Assembly (NCBI GenBank): GCA_002733415.1
Contig: NVVR01000022.1
Span: 1 to 50,248, forward strand
Direction of reading: 5' to 3'
Length of the DNA: 50,248 nt
Source of the DNA: Kordia sp.
Lineage (GTDB): Bacteria; Bacteroidota; Bacteroidia; Flavobacteriales; Flavobacteriaceae
Shown piece after piece: positions 9,063-17,875 of the stretch. Position 1 is the stretch's first letter. Each line of letters starts with the position of its first letter. Below the pieces are notes generated by a model, which worked only from the letters and a program-made list of their open reading frames with translations, was not told the origin of the DNA and did not search any database. Made by a program: the position numbers and the translations under genes.

Positions 9063-9085
9063 TGCAAAAATACTGTATTTTTGCA
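9063..9085 (+). promoter_or_regulatory. Hairpin/promoter-like element directly before the start codon
   Basis: TGCAAAAATA (9063-9072) and TATTTTTGCA (9076-9085) are a perfect 10-base inverted repeat with a 3-base loop. The right arm contains TATTTTTG, matching the Bacteroidota -7 box TAnnTTTG, and the ATG follows at 9090. If it is the promoter, the transcript would start essentially at the ATG (leaderless); if transcribed, the hairpin would cover the ribosome landing site. No properly spaced -33 TTG is visible. Confidence 0.4.
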
Positions 9086-9089
9086 AGCT

Positions 9090-10262
9090 ATGGGAGATAA
9101 TTTTAAAATGGTTGCCAAGACTTTATTTGGTTTTGAAGAACTTTTAGCAAGTGAGTTACGGAATCTTGGTGGCGCACACGTTACAGTAGGGGTTCGAAAT
9201 GTAAGTTTTGAAGGAGATACAGGCTTTATGTACAAAGCGAATTTATGTTTACGAACAGCAATTAAAGTTTTAAAACCTATAAAAACGTTTCGTGTAAGAA
9301 ATGAACAAGATTTATACGATGAAGTATACAAAATGCCTTGGAATAAGTATTTAAATGTAACAGATACCTTAGCCATAAATGCTACTGTATTTTCTGAACA
9401 ATTTACGCATTCGCAGTTTATAGCCTATAAAACTAAAGATGCAATTGTAGATAAGTTTAGAGATACTGAAGGATCACGACCTGATGTTGATTTGGATAAC
9501 CCACACTTACGTATTAATGTGCATATTCAGCGTAATGAATGTACGATATCATTAGATAGCTCAGGAGAATCATTACACAAACGTGGGTATAGAACATCTA
9601 CCAATATTGCTCCAATTAATGAAGTATTAGCAGCTGGATTAGTGATGTTATCTGGTTGGGATGGTCAGTGTGATTTATTAGACCCGATGTGTGGTAGTGG
9701 GACTTTAGCGATAGAGGCTGCTATGATAGCATGTAATATTCCTGCAAACATTAATAGAAAACAATTTGGGTTTGAATCTTGGTTGGATTTTGATGAGGAA
9801 CTGTATAATAAAATAGAGGAATCATGTTTGAATAAAATACGAGAATTTCACCATAATATTATCTGTTATGATAAAGCACCTTCTGCAATACGAAAAGCTG
9901 AGGATAATATTGAGAATGCAAACTTATCAGAATACATAAGTGTTGAACAAGAAGACTTTTTTAAATCGTCTAAAAACTCTGATAGAAAACTACATATTAT
10001 ATTTAATCCACCTTACGGAGAGCGTTTACCAGTTGATGTAAAAGAATTCTACGGACAAATAGGGGATACCTTAAAACAAGGGTATACAAATACGAATGCA
10101 TGGTTTATTACTTCAAATTTAGAAGGATTAAAATCTGTAGGATTAAGACCGTCAAGAAAAATCAAACTGTTTAACGGGAAATTAGAATCTCGTTTAGTTA
10201 AATATGAAATGTATGCTGGAAGTAAGAAGACGCATAAGCAAAAGCCTTTAGACGAAAATTAA
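9090..10262 (+). CDS. THUMP-domain class I RNA methyltransferase (RlmL N-terminal type, 23S rRNA m2G)
   Basis: 390 residues. N-terminal ferredoxin-like and THUMP region (about 1-155, opening MVAKTLFGFEELLASEL), then a methyltransferase domain with DPMCGSGTLAIEA (198-210) and the N2-guanine/adenine catalytic motif NPPYGER (306-312). It corresponds to the RlmL half of E. coli RlmKL, which methylates G2445 of 23S rRNA. A TTG at 9081 is in frame, but the ATG at 9090 gives the usual N-terminus and TTG lies inside the hairpin arm, so I start at 9090. Monocistronic. Confidence 0.85.
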   Translation: MGDNFKMVAKTLFGFEELLASELRNLGGAHVTVGVRNVSFEGDTGFMYKANLCLRTAIKVLKPIKTFRVRNEQDLYDEVYKMPWNKYLNVTDTLAINATVFSEQFTHSQFIAYKTKDAIVDKFRDTEGSRPDVDLDNPHLRINVHIQRNECTISLDSSGESLHKRGYRTSTNIAPINEVLAAGLVMLSGWDGQCDLLDPMCGSGTLAIEAAMIACNIPANINRKQFGFESWLDFDEELYNKIEESCLNKIREFHHNIICYDKAPSAIRKAEDNIENANLSEYISVEQEDFFKSSKNSDRKLHIIFNPPYGERLPVDVKEFYGQIGDTLKQGYTNTNAWFITSNLEGLKSVGLRPSRKIKLFNGKLESRLVKYEMYAGSKKTHKQKPLDEN

Positions 10263-10336
10263 CATTTCATTATAATACTTAACTGTTTATTATTGATATA
10301 TTTACTAAAAATCATTCAAACTCAAAATTTATTATC

Positions 10337-10729
10337 ATGAAAAAATTAATTTTATCACTAGCCTTTGGTTTATTTTTTGTTGCATTTTCAAACGCACAAG
10401 AAAACACAAAAACTGTAGCTGTTAAAACTGAAACGACTAAAAAAGCTTGTACAGCTAAAAAGGCATGTTGCGCAAGTAAAACCGCAGCTGTATCTGGATC
10501 AGAAAAATCTGTTGAAGGAAATGCAGGAAAAGGGGCTACTTGTTCAAAATCAAAAGCATCTTGTTCTAAAGCAAAGAAAGAATGTAGTGCCTCTAAAGCG
10601 AAGGCTGTTTCTGGATCAGAAAAATCAAGTGAAGGAAATCCTGGAAAAGCAACAAAGACTTGTTCTAAATCTAAAACATCTTGTTCAAAAGCTAAGAAAG
10701 CTTGTAGTGCAAGTAAAGTGAAAGCTTAA
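10337..10729 (+). CDS. Exported Cys/Lys/Ser/Ala repeat protein
   Basis: 130 residues. The signal peptide ends near SNAQ (residue 20); the mature chain is almost only K, A, S, C, T and G. Two copies of a ~40-residue unit are visible: AVSGSEKS.EGN.GK followed by TCSKSK.SCSKAKK.CSASK, preceded by a partial KACTAKKACCASK. There are about a dozen cysteines, strongly basic, with no hydrophobic core, so it is probably unfolded or metal-ordered. No homology is claimed; a metal-binding or redox-buffering periplasmic protein is one guess. It has its own terminator. The regular repeats and a clean signal peptide argue it is a real gene. Confidence 0.75.
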   Translation: MKKLILSLAFGLFFVAFSNAQENTKTVAVKTETTKKACTAKKACCASKTAAVSGSEKSVEGNAGKGATCSKSKASCSKAKKECSASKAKAVSGSEKSSEGNPGKATKTCSKSKTSCSKAKKACSASKVKA

Positions 10730-10751
10730 TACAGATTTAAATATAAATAAG

Positions 10752-10789
10752 AAAAGCCGCTTTAGTCTAACTAAAGCGGCTTTTTTTTT
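10752..10789 (+). terminator. Intrinsic terminator
   Basis: Perfect arms AAAAGCCGCTTTAG (10752-10765) and CTAAAGCGGCTTTT (10771-10784), 5-base loop, then a nine-T run. Lies 22 bases after the Cys-repeat gene. Confidence 0.9.
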
Positions 10790-10946
10790 GGCCTGATAAA
10801 TGATTAATAATAAAGAGTTTAGGTGTTTTTATTTGACATTTTAAAAAGAAGTTAAAATTGTATCACATACTGTTAGATCTCTATTTAGATAAATGAGTTA
10901 GTTGTATTTATTTTGTTATATACTTAATAATTAATAATTTAACTAA

Positions 10947-11837
10947 ATGAGATATTCTTTTTTTTTAATTTTTTGTGTTTATTTAAATGTGTCGGCACAA
11001 GTAGGAATTGGAACTACTACGCCAAATAGCGTTTTAGATATAACCGCTTCAAATATATCCAGCCCAGCAAATACTGATGGTATATTAATACCTAGAATTA
11101 ATGCTTTCCCAGCAGTAAACCCTACAGCTGTACAAAACTCAATGTTAGTTTACCTTTCTACAGATGTAGGTGTATTCACTAAAGGATTTCATTATTGGGA
11201 TAATTCTTTGACTAAATGGATTCCTTTTTCAAATAAAAATGAATGGGAAGATACTGCGGCTCCTGTAAATGGAATTCTTGCTTCACAAGCAAAAATAGCT
11301 GGTAATGATGTAATTATTACAGATACTGGACGTTTGGGAATAGGAACAAATAATCCTACTCAAGCACTTCATATTTCTAATGGAGATATTTATATGGATG
11401 AAAAGGTTACCCCAATTATACGTATGCATAGTACAGTAGGAAGTGCACAACCAGGAGGTGCTTTAATTATAGAAGAATTGGACACAGACTGGAATGGTAC
11501 TTTACGATTTAATACTGATCCTAATGCTTGGGAATTTTTAGCATCGGATGCTTCTGGAACTGAAGACATGCTGATGTTTATTGATGCAGAGAATGATAAT
11601 AAAGGGTATGTAAGAATTGGTAAGATGCCGGTAAACAGTGTTTCTGGAGCTGATGTTGTAGAGGTTTTAGAAGTATTAGGTAGTATAAAAATTGGAGCTT
11701 CTCCAAATGTAATGACGGCAATATCACATAATTCTACAAATGCTCCATCTGGAGGAGCGGGAACGATGGTTTTTCAGGCTTCTGATAATTCGTTTTATGG
11801 TTGGAATGGAACACAATGGAAAAAACTAGATAATTAA
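10947..11837 (+). CDS. Exported VGIGTTTP-type surface protein
   Basis: 296 residues with a signal peptide (cleavage after SAQ, about residue 18) directly followed by VGIGTTTPNSVLDI, the opening repeated in many Bacteroidota surface/adhesin-like proteins. A second copy of the motif, LGIGTNNPTQALHIS, begins near residue 131, and the end SDNSFYGWNGTQWKKLDN is the typical small closing beta unit. These proteins probably form trimeric or beta-helical fibres. No S74 chaperone or T9SS tail is present in this one, unlike its larger relative at 13252. Function unknown beyond surface display. Confidence 0.75.
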   Translation: MRYSFFLIFCVYLNVSAQVGIGTTTPNSVLDITASNISSPANTDGILIPRINAFPAVNPTAVQNSMLVYLSTDVGVFTKGFHYWDNSLTKWIPFSNKNEWEDTAAPVNGILASQAKIAGNDVIITDTGRLGIGTNNPTQALHISNGDIYMDEKVTPIIRMHSTVGSAQPGGALIIEELDTDWNGTLRFNTDPNAWEFLASDASGTEDMLMFIDAENDNKGYVRIGKMPVNSVSGADVVEVLEVLGSIKIGASPNVMTAISHNSTNAPSGGAGTMVFQASDNSFYGWNGTQWKKLDN

Positions 11838-11880
11838 TGGGTTAAAATATTAAATATTTTAATACCAGTAGATTAAGATT

Positions 11881-11956
11881 AATTTGAGTGTTATAATTGT
11901 AATTCGGGTATTATATTATAACTAACGAAAGCTTCATATTATATATGGAGCTTTTT
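11881..11956 (+). terminator. 3' element and terminator shared with the paralogous gene
   Basis: AATTTGAGTGTTATAAT (11881-11897) and AATTCGGGTATTATAT (11901-11916) are two related half-units, followed by a hairpin AAAGCTTCATAT (11928-11939)/ATATGGAGCTTTT ending in a T-run. The same order of elements is found after the other VGIGTTTP gene at 15351-15425. Confidence 0.7.
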
Positions 11957-11973
11957 AATTTAATAAATAGTAC

Positions 11974-13101
11974 TTAAGAAGATTTATTGGTCTTCTCTTT
12001 TAGTTTATATTCAGAAGGAGTAATTTCATTAAGCAGTTTAAAGGCTTTATTGAATGCTGTTTTTGAATTAAATCCAACTTCTTCACTAATACTTTCAATA
12101 GTATAATTCGCATAAGTGTCATCGGTTAATAATTGTTTAGCCTTGTCTACCCTATACCTATTAATTAAGCTTGCAAAGTTTTGATTAAATTCGTTATTTA
12201 TCGTGTTAGAAACATATTTACTATTTGAGTTTACTTTCGAAGCTAATTTGTGAATGGTTAATTTAGGATCTAAAAAAAGTTCATTCTCTTCTAAAGCGAC
12301 AGCTATTTTTTTCTTTAAAGCGCTTTCTGATTCAGGGGTATTATCTTCTAAGTTCTCTTTTTGAGTTTCTTTATCTGTATCATAAAAAATCACTTTCTTT
12401 TGTTTAACTCCTTTAACTCCAATATATAGTAGGTATACAGATAAAAATAATCTGCTACCAGTATGTATTACTTCTTCTGAAGATACTTGGGTTAAATATA
12501 AGCAAGCAATAAATATGATATAACCAATAATGTAATGTAACATCCACTTTAGGTCAATATCTGTTTCATATGAAAACACTTTGTTTATTTCTGAGGTATG
12601 ATTTTTATAAATTTGAATGGTTTTAAATATGTAAAAAACATTTTGTAACGGAAATATAAATAATAAGGAAATAACATTAGTGTAGGTCATTATATTACTC
12701 ACTAATTCAATAGTGTAATCCGTTTCGTCAGTATGTATAGTTAAAAAGAAAAAAGAAAAACAATTGATAACCAATAAGGCTCCAGGTAAATAATAATGCT
12801 GTAATACTTTTGTTTTGAACTTTTTTAAATCAGAAAGGGTTGTCACATATAAATAAAATGTGGGAGGTATTGTAATTATAATGATGTAAAAAACTAGAGA
12901 ACTAAAATTAACGAAATTATTAGAAATATCTTTTTCATTAAAAAATCCTATAACAGCCATAACTGAAAATAATATAGCATATAACAAAAAATAATGACCA
13001 AGTATTTTGTATTGGTTTAAGTTCCAATTCGATTTTTTGTATAAAACAAGGCCAAAGATACCTGCTATAAGTATTGGTAATATTAATACTAGTTTATCCA
13101 T
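11974..13101 (-). CDS. Membrane-anchored AraC/XylS-type transcriptional regulator
   Basis: 375 residues. The first ~225 contain about seven hydrophobic helices (for example LVLILPILIAGIFGLVLY at 4-21), the remainder is cytosolic. The C-terminal domain from about 275 has both AraC helix-turn-helix units (ELFLDPKLTIHKLASKVN and YTIESISEEVGFNSKTAFNK) and ends in EITPSEYK. This layout (7-TM sensor fused to HTH_18) is common in Flavobacteria. The gene sits between, and on the opposite strand to, two VGIGTTTP surface-protein genes, so control of those genes is a reasonable but untested guess. Confidence 0.85.
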   Translation of the reverse strand: MDKLVLILPILIAGIFGLVLYKKSNWNLNQYKILGHYFLLYAILFSVMAVIGFFNEKDISNNFVNFSSLVFYIIIITIPPTFYLYVTTLSDLKKFKTKVLQHYYLPGALLVINCFSFFFLTIHTDETDYTIELVSNIMTYTNVISLLFIFPLQNVFYIFKTIQIYKNHTSEINKVFSYETDIDLKWMLHYIIGYIIFIACLYLTQVSSEEVIHTGSRLFLSVYLLYIGVKGVKQKKVIFYDTDKETQKENLEDNTPESESALKKKIAVALEENELFLDPKLTIHKLASKVNSNSKYVSNTINNEFNQNFASLINRYRVDKAKQLLTDDTYANYTIESISEEVGFNSKTAFNKAFKLLNEITPSEYKLKEKTNKSS

Positions 13102-13251
13102 TTCAAAATAAATTAATTGTAAGTTATGTTCGTTTTCCTATGTATTTCGTTCTGTTTCCGTGAATCAGCACATGCATGTCATGAATAAATACACGAGTAA
13201 TTGAGATGTTACTGTACACTTGCACAAAGAAACTTTAATATACCCGAAATT

Positions 13252-15342
13252 ATGAAAAAAATATTAATCTTCCCCCTATTATTTATTACTTATTTTTCTA
13301 TTGCACAAGTGGGAATAGGTACTACTGCACCAGATGCTAGTTCAATATTAGAGTTAGAATCTACTACTCAAGGAATGTTAACTCCTAGAATGACTATAAC
13401 ACAGCGTAATGCAATTAGTACCCCTGCTACCGGTTTACTAATATATCAAACAAATAATACTCCTGGCTTTTATTATTATAACGGAACAATCTGGACAACA
13501 TTTGGTGGAGGTGGTGCAGACAACGACTGGACAGTTGTTGGAAATGATATGTATAATGCAAATACAGGAAATATTGGTGTTGGAAATACTACTCCAAGTG
13601 CTAAATTTCACATTACTGGTACTACAACCCCAAGTAGTCCAGGTGGAACTGTAAACTTATTAAATGAAAATTTTACTGGATATACTGTAGTTCAAAACCT
13701 TACACCTGATGCTTCATGTTCAACAACTACTGGTTGGCAAACGAGTAACTCAGTACCCGCGACATATGACTGTGCTTCCTGTACTGGTGATTATTTATAT
13801 ATTGATTCCGATGATTCAGGATGTGACCAAAATGCAACAGTATTGATGTCATTTACACCAACTAATAATAGTGTAGATATTTCATTTGATTATCTCATTA
13901 GAGAATATTCATCAGGTTCAGATTCATTTAGAGCATATCTTCATGATGGAACTTCTCAAGTAGGAGCAGATTTGGTCTCTATAAATACTGGTTCTTCAAC
14001 TACTACCGATAGTTCATTTTCAGGAAGTGGTATTACGGTAACTGCTAGTACAACTTATTCTTTAAGGTTTGAATATATTGGTTCTTTTGCATATGGTGCA
14101 ACTGTAGATAATGTATTAGTTACAGAAACGGGTGTGGGAACTGCTGGTTCTTATGTGTTTAGATTAGAAGATGGACAGGAACAGGCAGGTTATGTATTAA
14201 CTTCTGATGCCAACGGAAACGCTTCATGGGCAGCAGGAGGCGCAGGAAGCAATCAAACATTAAGTATTTCAGGGAGTAATTTAACAATCTCTGGAGGAAA
14301 TACGGTAACATTACCAGCTAGTGGAGGAACAGATGATCAAACTGTTGATGTATTTAGTCTTTCGGGAACAACATTAAATTTATCACTAGAAAGTGATGGA
14401 ATGGCTACTCAAACAGTAGATTTATCAGGTTTAGTAGGAAGTAGTAGTTATACTTTTACTAATGGATTAACAGAATCTTCAGGCACTGTACGTTTAGGAG
14501 GTAATTTGACTCAAAGTACTTATATAACTTTAGGATCTAACGATTTATATTTTGAAGGAACTGGTACCGGAGACATCACTTTTGAAGACAATTCAGGACA
14601 GCCACAAATGACAACTAATTTCTCTGATGGTTACACCAACTTTGGTTCAGGAGGAGCTTTTGTTGATAGTGATGATGGTTCTACTTTTTCAGATACCTAT
14701 AGCGGAGGTCCTTTTACTAAAGAATTTGTTTTAGGTGCCTACAACGGATCTTCTGGAGGAACTGCAATTGCATTAGGATCTATTGAATATGTAGTGGATG
14801 GGACCAACGAATTATTTTATGAAGGAGGCGGATTTAGTCCTATGACCGATTTTGGTGCCGATTTGGGGGCGAATCCTTTTACAGGAGTTACTAGAAGATG
14901 GGATGATGTAAATGCGGATGATTTTATAACTCCAACTAATACATATTCTAGGTCATCTAACAGGTCTTCAAATACTAGAGATCTAGTAAAAGGGCTAGAT
15001 GAAATTTTGAAACTAAAACCAATTGTTTATAAAGATAACATGGATTATGTTAATGGAAAAAGAATTCCAGATAATTTAAGAGAAGATAAGTTAGGTTTTT
15101 ATACTGAAGAATTATTACGAATTTTACCTGAGGCTGTTAAAAAATCGGATTGGGTTAGTCTAGATGAGTCAGGGAAAAAGACAAGAGTGGTATATGATAA
15201 ACCGAGTGGAATTAAATTTACTCAAATTATACCAGTTACGGTAAAAGCTATACAAGAACAACAAGAACAAATAGAAGTGTTAAAATCTGAAATTTCAGAA
15301 TTAAAAGAATTAGTAAATAAATTGATTTCTGAAAAGAAGTAA
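13252..15342 (+). CDS. Large exported VGIGTTAP surface protein with S74-like C-terminal chaperone domain
   Basis: 696 residues. I start at ATG 13252 (MKKILIFPLLFITYFSIAQ signal peptide) rather than the in-frame TTG at 13201, whose extra 17 residues would spoil the signal. The mature protein begins VGIGTTAPDASSILELES; the middle is Thr/Ser/Gly-rich beta repeats (DDQTVDVFSLSGTTLNLSLE). Residues about 575-690 resemble the peptidase S74/tail-fibre intramolecular chaperone: SNTRDLVKGLDEILKLKPI, then KLGFYTEELLRILPEAV. A short coiled coil (about 660-696, EQQEQIEVLKSEISELKELV) closes the chain. In phage relatives the domain trimerises the fibre and cuts itself off; the catalytic Ser/Lys pair could not be assigned here. 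Confidence 0.8.
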   Translation: MKKILIFPLLFITYFSIAQVGIGTTAPDASSILELESTTQGMLTPRMTITQRNAISTPATGLLIYQTNNTPGFYYYNGTIWTTFGGGGADNDWTVVGNDMYNANTGNIGVGNTTPSAKFHITGTTTPSSPGGTVNLLNENFTGYTVVQNLTPDASCSTTTGWQTSNSVPATYDCASCTGDYLYIDSDDSGCDQNATVLMSFTPTNNSVDISFDYLIREYSSGSDSFRAYLHDGTSQVGADLVSINTGSSTTTDSSFSGSGITVTASTTYSLRFEYIGSFAYGATVDNVLVTETGVGTAGSYVFRLEDGQEQAGYVLTSDANGNASWAAGGAGSNQTLSISGSNLTISGGNTVTLPASGGTDDQTVDVFSLSGTTLNLSLESDGMATQTVDLSGLVGSSSYTFTNGLTESSGTVRLGGNLTQSTYITLGSNDLYFEGTGTGDITFEDNSGQPQMTTNFSDGYTNFGSGGAFVDSDDGSTFSDTYSGGPFTKEFVLGAYNGSSGGTAIALGSIEYVVDGTNELFYEGGGFSPMTDFGADLGANPFTGVTRRWDDVNADDFITPTNTYSRSSNRSSNTRDLVKGLDEILKLKPIVYKDNMDYVNGKRIPDNLREDKLGFYTEELLRILPEAVKKSDWVSLDESGKKTRVVYDKPSGIKFTQIIPVTVKAIQEQQEQIEVLKSEISELKELVNKLISEKK

Positions 15343-15350
15343 TTTATTAA

Positions 15351-15425
15351 AATTCGGGTGTTATAATATCAATTTGGGTATTGTTAATTATAACAGTAAA
15401 GCCTCATGTTTACATGAGGCTTTTA
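15351..15425 (+). terminator. Shared 3' element and terminator, second copy
   Basis: AATTCGGGTGTTATAAT (15351-15367), AATTTGGGTATTGTTAA (15371-15387), then hairpin AAAGCCTCATG (15398-15408)/CATGAGGCTTTT with T-run. Counterpart of 11881-11956; it starts nine bases after the stop codon here. Confidence 0.75.
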
Positions 15426-15516
15426 TAATATAAAGCTGTTAACAAAGAGAATAAAATTTCTTAGCTAAATCAATTTTATTAATATGAAACAAAGATCTTT
15501 GTTAACAGCTAAAATG

Positions 15517-15939
15517 TCACTGTTCCATTTTTAAGTTATAATCTACTGAATGTTTTCCTGAACCATATATTAAAAAGAATATTGAAAATAATAGTATGAT
15601 ACTAGCAGTACTAATATTTAAAACATTCATTTCTCCTAAAAGGTTTACTAATACGGCACCAATTAAAATAGGTATTTGAGCAATTAAAGCCCAACGGGTG
15701 AGTAGCCCAATCATAATCAATAAGCCACCTACTAAATGAGCTGGTACTACGTAATGAAGTAATATAATTTCGCCTACATAGTTTTTTAATGGTTCTATTA
15801 AACCAGCAAGTAAAAGTGTATTAGTCATAAAGTAGAGCCCTTTGTAAAATATAAAAGCTCCAAGCCCGATTCTGATAATATCCAAAGAATAATAGGTATG
15901 AGCGTTAGCCCATTTATTTAAATGCTTTATAGTATCCAT
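15517..15939 (-). CDS. DoxX family membrane protein
   Basis: 140 residues with four transmembrane helices (about 20-37, 61-79, 85-101, 107-128). Segments LDIIRIGLGAFIFYKGLYF and VPAHLVGGLLIMIGLLTRW are those of the DoxX/SURF4 family, which in other bacteria works with thiol or quinone redox enzymes at the inner membrane. It has its own promoter space downstream of the carboxylase terminator. The precise partner is unknown. A second, more distant DoxX-like protein begins the operon at 17876. Confidence 0.8.
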   Translation of the reverse strand: MDTIKHLNKWANAHTYYSLDIIRIGLGAFIFYKGLYFMTNTLLLAGLIEPLKNYVGEIILLHYVVPAHLVGGLLIMIGLLTRWALIAQIPILIGAVLVNLLGEMNVLNISTASIILLFSIFFLIYGSGKHSVDYNLKMEQ

Positions 15940-15983
15940 AATAGAAGAGTTTTAATACTATTAAGTTACAAAAATAAAACCAA

Positions 15984-16028
15984 AAAACCAATTTAGTTTA
16001 CTGAATGTCAGTAGTCTAAATTGGTTTT
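15984..16028 (-). terminator. Terminator after the acyl-CoA carboxylase gene
   Basis: Arms AAAACCAATTTAG (15984-15996) and CTAAATTGGTTTT (16016-16028) with an inner ACTGA/TCAGT stem. On the minus strand it ends in a T-rich tract. It separates the carboxylase gene from the DoxX gene. Confidence 0.8.
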
Positions 16029-16100
16029 ATCTTGGTGATTGTTTAAAAAACAATACTATTTTATTGCGGTTACACTTTGGAGCTAAGCCCCACTAGTGAG

Positions 16101-17729
16101 TTACACTTGGATAACACCTAAATTAAAAGGTTTATCAATAGGAGCGTGGTCTGCAGCTTCTATACCCATAGAAATCCATTTTCTTGTATCAAGAGGATCT
16201 ATGATCCCATCAGTCCAAATTCTAGATGCAGCGTAATATGGTGATATTTGATTATCGTAACGTGCTTTTATGGTGTTAAATAATTCTTCTTCTTTTTCAG
16301 TAGTAATTTCTTCACCTCTTTTCTTTAATGAAGCTGTTTCTATTTGTAATAATACTTTTGCTGCAGAATTACCACTCATTACTGCTAAATTAGCACTTGG
16401 CCAAGCGAAAATTAATCTTGGGTCATACGCTTTTCCGCACATAGCGTAATTTCCAGCTCCATATGAATTACCAATAATTACAGTAAATTTTGGAACAACT
16501 GAATTGCTTACAGCGTTTACCATTTTAGCACCATCTTTAATGATACCTCCATGTTCCGATTTACTTCCTACCATGAATCCTGTTACATCTTGTAAGAATA
16601 CTAAAGGAATTTTCTTTTGGTTACAGTTTGCTATAAAACGTGTAGCCTTATCAGCAGAATCAGAATAAATAACTCCACCAAATTGCATTTCTCCATTTTT
16701 TGTTTTTACTAGTTTACGTTGGTTGGCAACTATACCAACTGCCCAACCATCCATTCTAGCATATCCGGTAATTAAAGATTGTCCGTAACCTGCTTTGTAT
16801 TCATCAAATTCTGATTCATCAACCATGCGAGTAATGATTTCCATCATGTCATATTGTTCAGCTCTTGATTTTGGTAATATTCCAAATATTTCTTTAGGAT
16901 CTAATTTAGGATATTTTGGTTCAACTCTGTTATATCCAGCTTTGTTAAAATCGCCAATTCTTCCCATTGTTCTTTTAATGGAGTCTAAAGCATCTTTATC
17001 ATCTTTAGCTTTATAATCAGTAACACCTGATATTTCACAATGTGTAGTTGCTCCACCCAGCGTTTCATTATCGATACTCTCGCCAATAGCTGCTTTTACT
17101 AAGTAACTACCAGCTAAGAAAATACTGCCAGTTTTATCCACTATGATAGCCTCGTCAGCCATAATAGGTAGGTAAGCACCACCAGCAACACAACTTCCCA
17201 TTACAGCAGCAATTTGGGTAATTCCCATACTACTCATGACGGCATTGTTTCTGAAAATTCTTCCGAAATGTTCTTTATCAGGGAAAATTTCATCTTGCAT
17301 TGGTAAATAAACACCAGCACTATCTACTAGGTAAATAATTGGTAATCTATTTTCTATTGAAATTTCTTGTGCTCTTAAGTTTTTCTTTGCAGTTATAGGA
17401 AACCAAGCTCCAGCCTTAACTGTTGCATCATTTGCTACAACAATACATTGTTTTCCTGATACGTATCCAATTTTTACCACAACTCCAGCTGATGGACATC
17501 CGCCATGTTCTTTGTACATGTCATCCCCAGCAAATGCGGCAATTTCTATGGATGGTTTTTTACGGTCTAGTAAATAGTCTATTCGTTCACGAGCAGTCAT
17601 TTTACCTTTTGAGTGGTGTTTGTCTATTCTTTTCTGTCCACCACCTAATCTTACTTTAGCAAAACGTTGTTTCAGGTCTGATAATAGTAATTTATTGTAG
17701 TCTTCGTTTTTATTGAATTTTATATCCAT
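16101..17729 (-). CDS. Acyl-CoA carboxylase, carboxyltransferase (beta) subunit
   Basis: 542 residues, full length for the beta subunit of propionyl-/methylcrotonyl-type biotin carboxylases, which moves CO2 from carboxybiotin to an acyl-CoA in the cytoplasm. Crotonase-fold features seen: N-terminal HHSKGKMTARERIDYLLD, glycine-rich oxyanion segments MGSCVAGGAYLPIMADE and VIIGNSYGAGNYAMCGKAYD, and the conserved FAWPSANLAVMSG. The biotin carboxylase/biotin carrier partners are not nearby, and the gene has its own terminator. Methylcrotonyl-CoA (leucine breakdown) versus propionyl-CoA cannot be decided by eye. Confidence 0.9.
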   Translation of the reverse strand: MDIKFNKNEDYNKLLLSDLKQRFAKVRLGGGQKRIDKHHSKGKMTARERIDYLLDRKKPSIEIAAFAGDDMYKEHGGCPSAGVVVKIGYVSGKQCIVVANDATVKAGAWFPITAKKNLRAQEISIENRLPIIYLVDSAGVYLPMQDEIFPDKEHFGRIFRNNAVMSSMGITQIAAVMGSCVAGGAYLPIMADEAIIVDKTGSIFLAGSYLVKAAIGESIDNETLGGATTHCEISGVTDYKAKDDKDALDSIKRTMGRIGDFNKAGYNRVEPKYPKLDPKEIFGILPKSRAEQYDMMEIITRMVDESEFDEYKAGYGQSLITGYARMDGWAVGIVANQRKLVKTKNGEMQFGGVIYSDSADKATRFIANCNQKKIPLVFLQDVTGFMVGSKSEHGGIIKDGAKMVNAVSNSVVPKFTVIIGNSYGAGNYAMCGKAYDPRLIFAWPSANLAVMSGNSAAKVLLQIETASLKKRGEEITTEKEEELFNTIKARYDNQISPYYAASRIWTDGIIDPLDTRKWISMGIEAADHAPIDKPFNLGVIQV

Positions 17730-17820
17730 TTGTGTCGTTAAATTGGATGGCTAAAGTACAAACTATATTAATGCTAATCAATAGTAAAATTGACACATTG
17801 TTTACATGGTAATATTTTCC

Positions 17821-17851
17821 TTGGTAAATATATGTATATATTGTAAATTTG
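17821..17851 (+). promoter_or_regulatory. Bacteroidota sigma-A promoter of the redox operon
   Basis: TTG at 17821-17823, 20-base spacer, then TAAATTTG at 17844-17851, an exact fit to TTG-N17-23-TAnnTTTG. Transcription would begin near 17858, giving a leader of about 18 bases before the ATG at 17876. Confidence 0.6.
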
Positions 17852-17875
17852 TAAAGAATTTAAAATTAAATATAA

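Noticed and set aside
13201..13251. TTG start for the large surface protein
   Set aside because: Would put 17 unrelated residues before a clean signal peptide that begins at ATG 13252.
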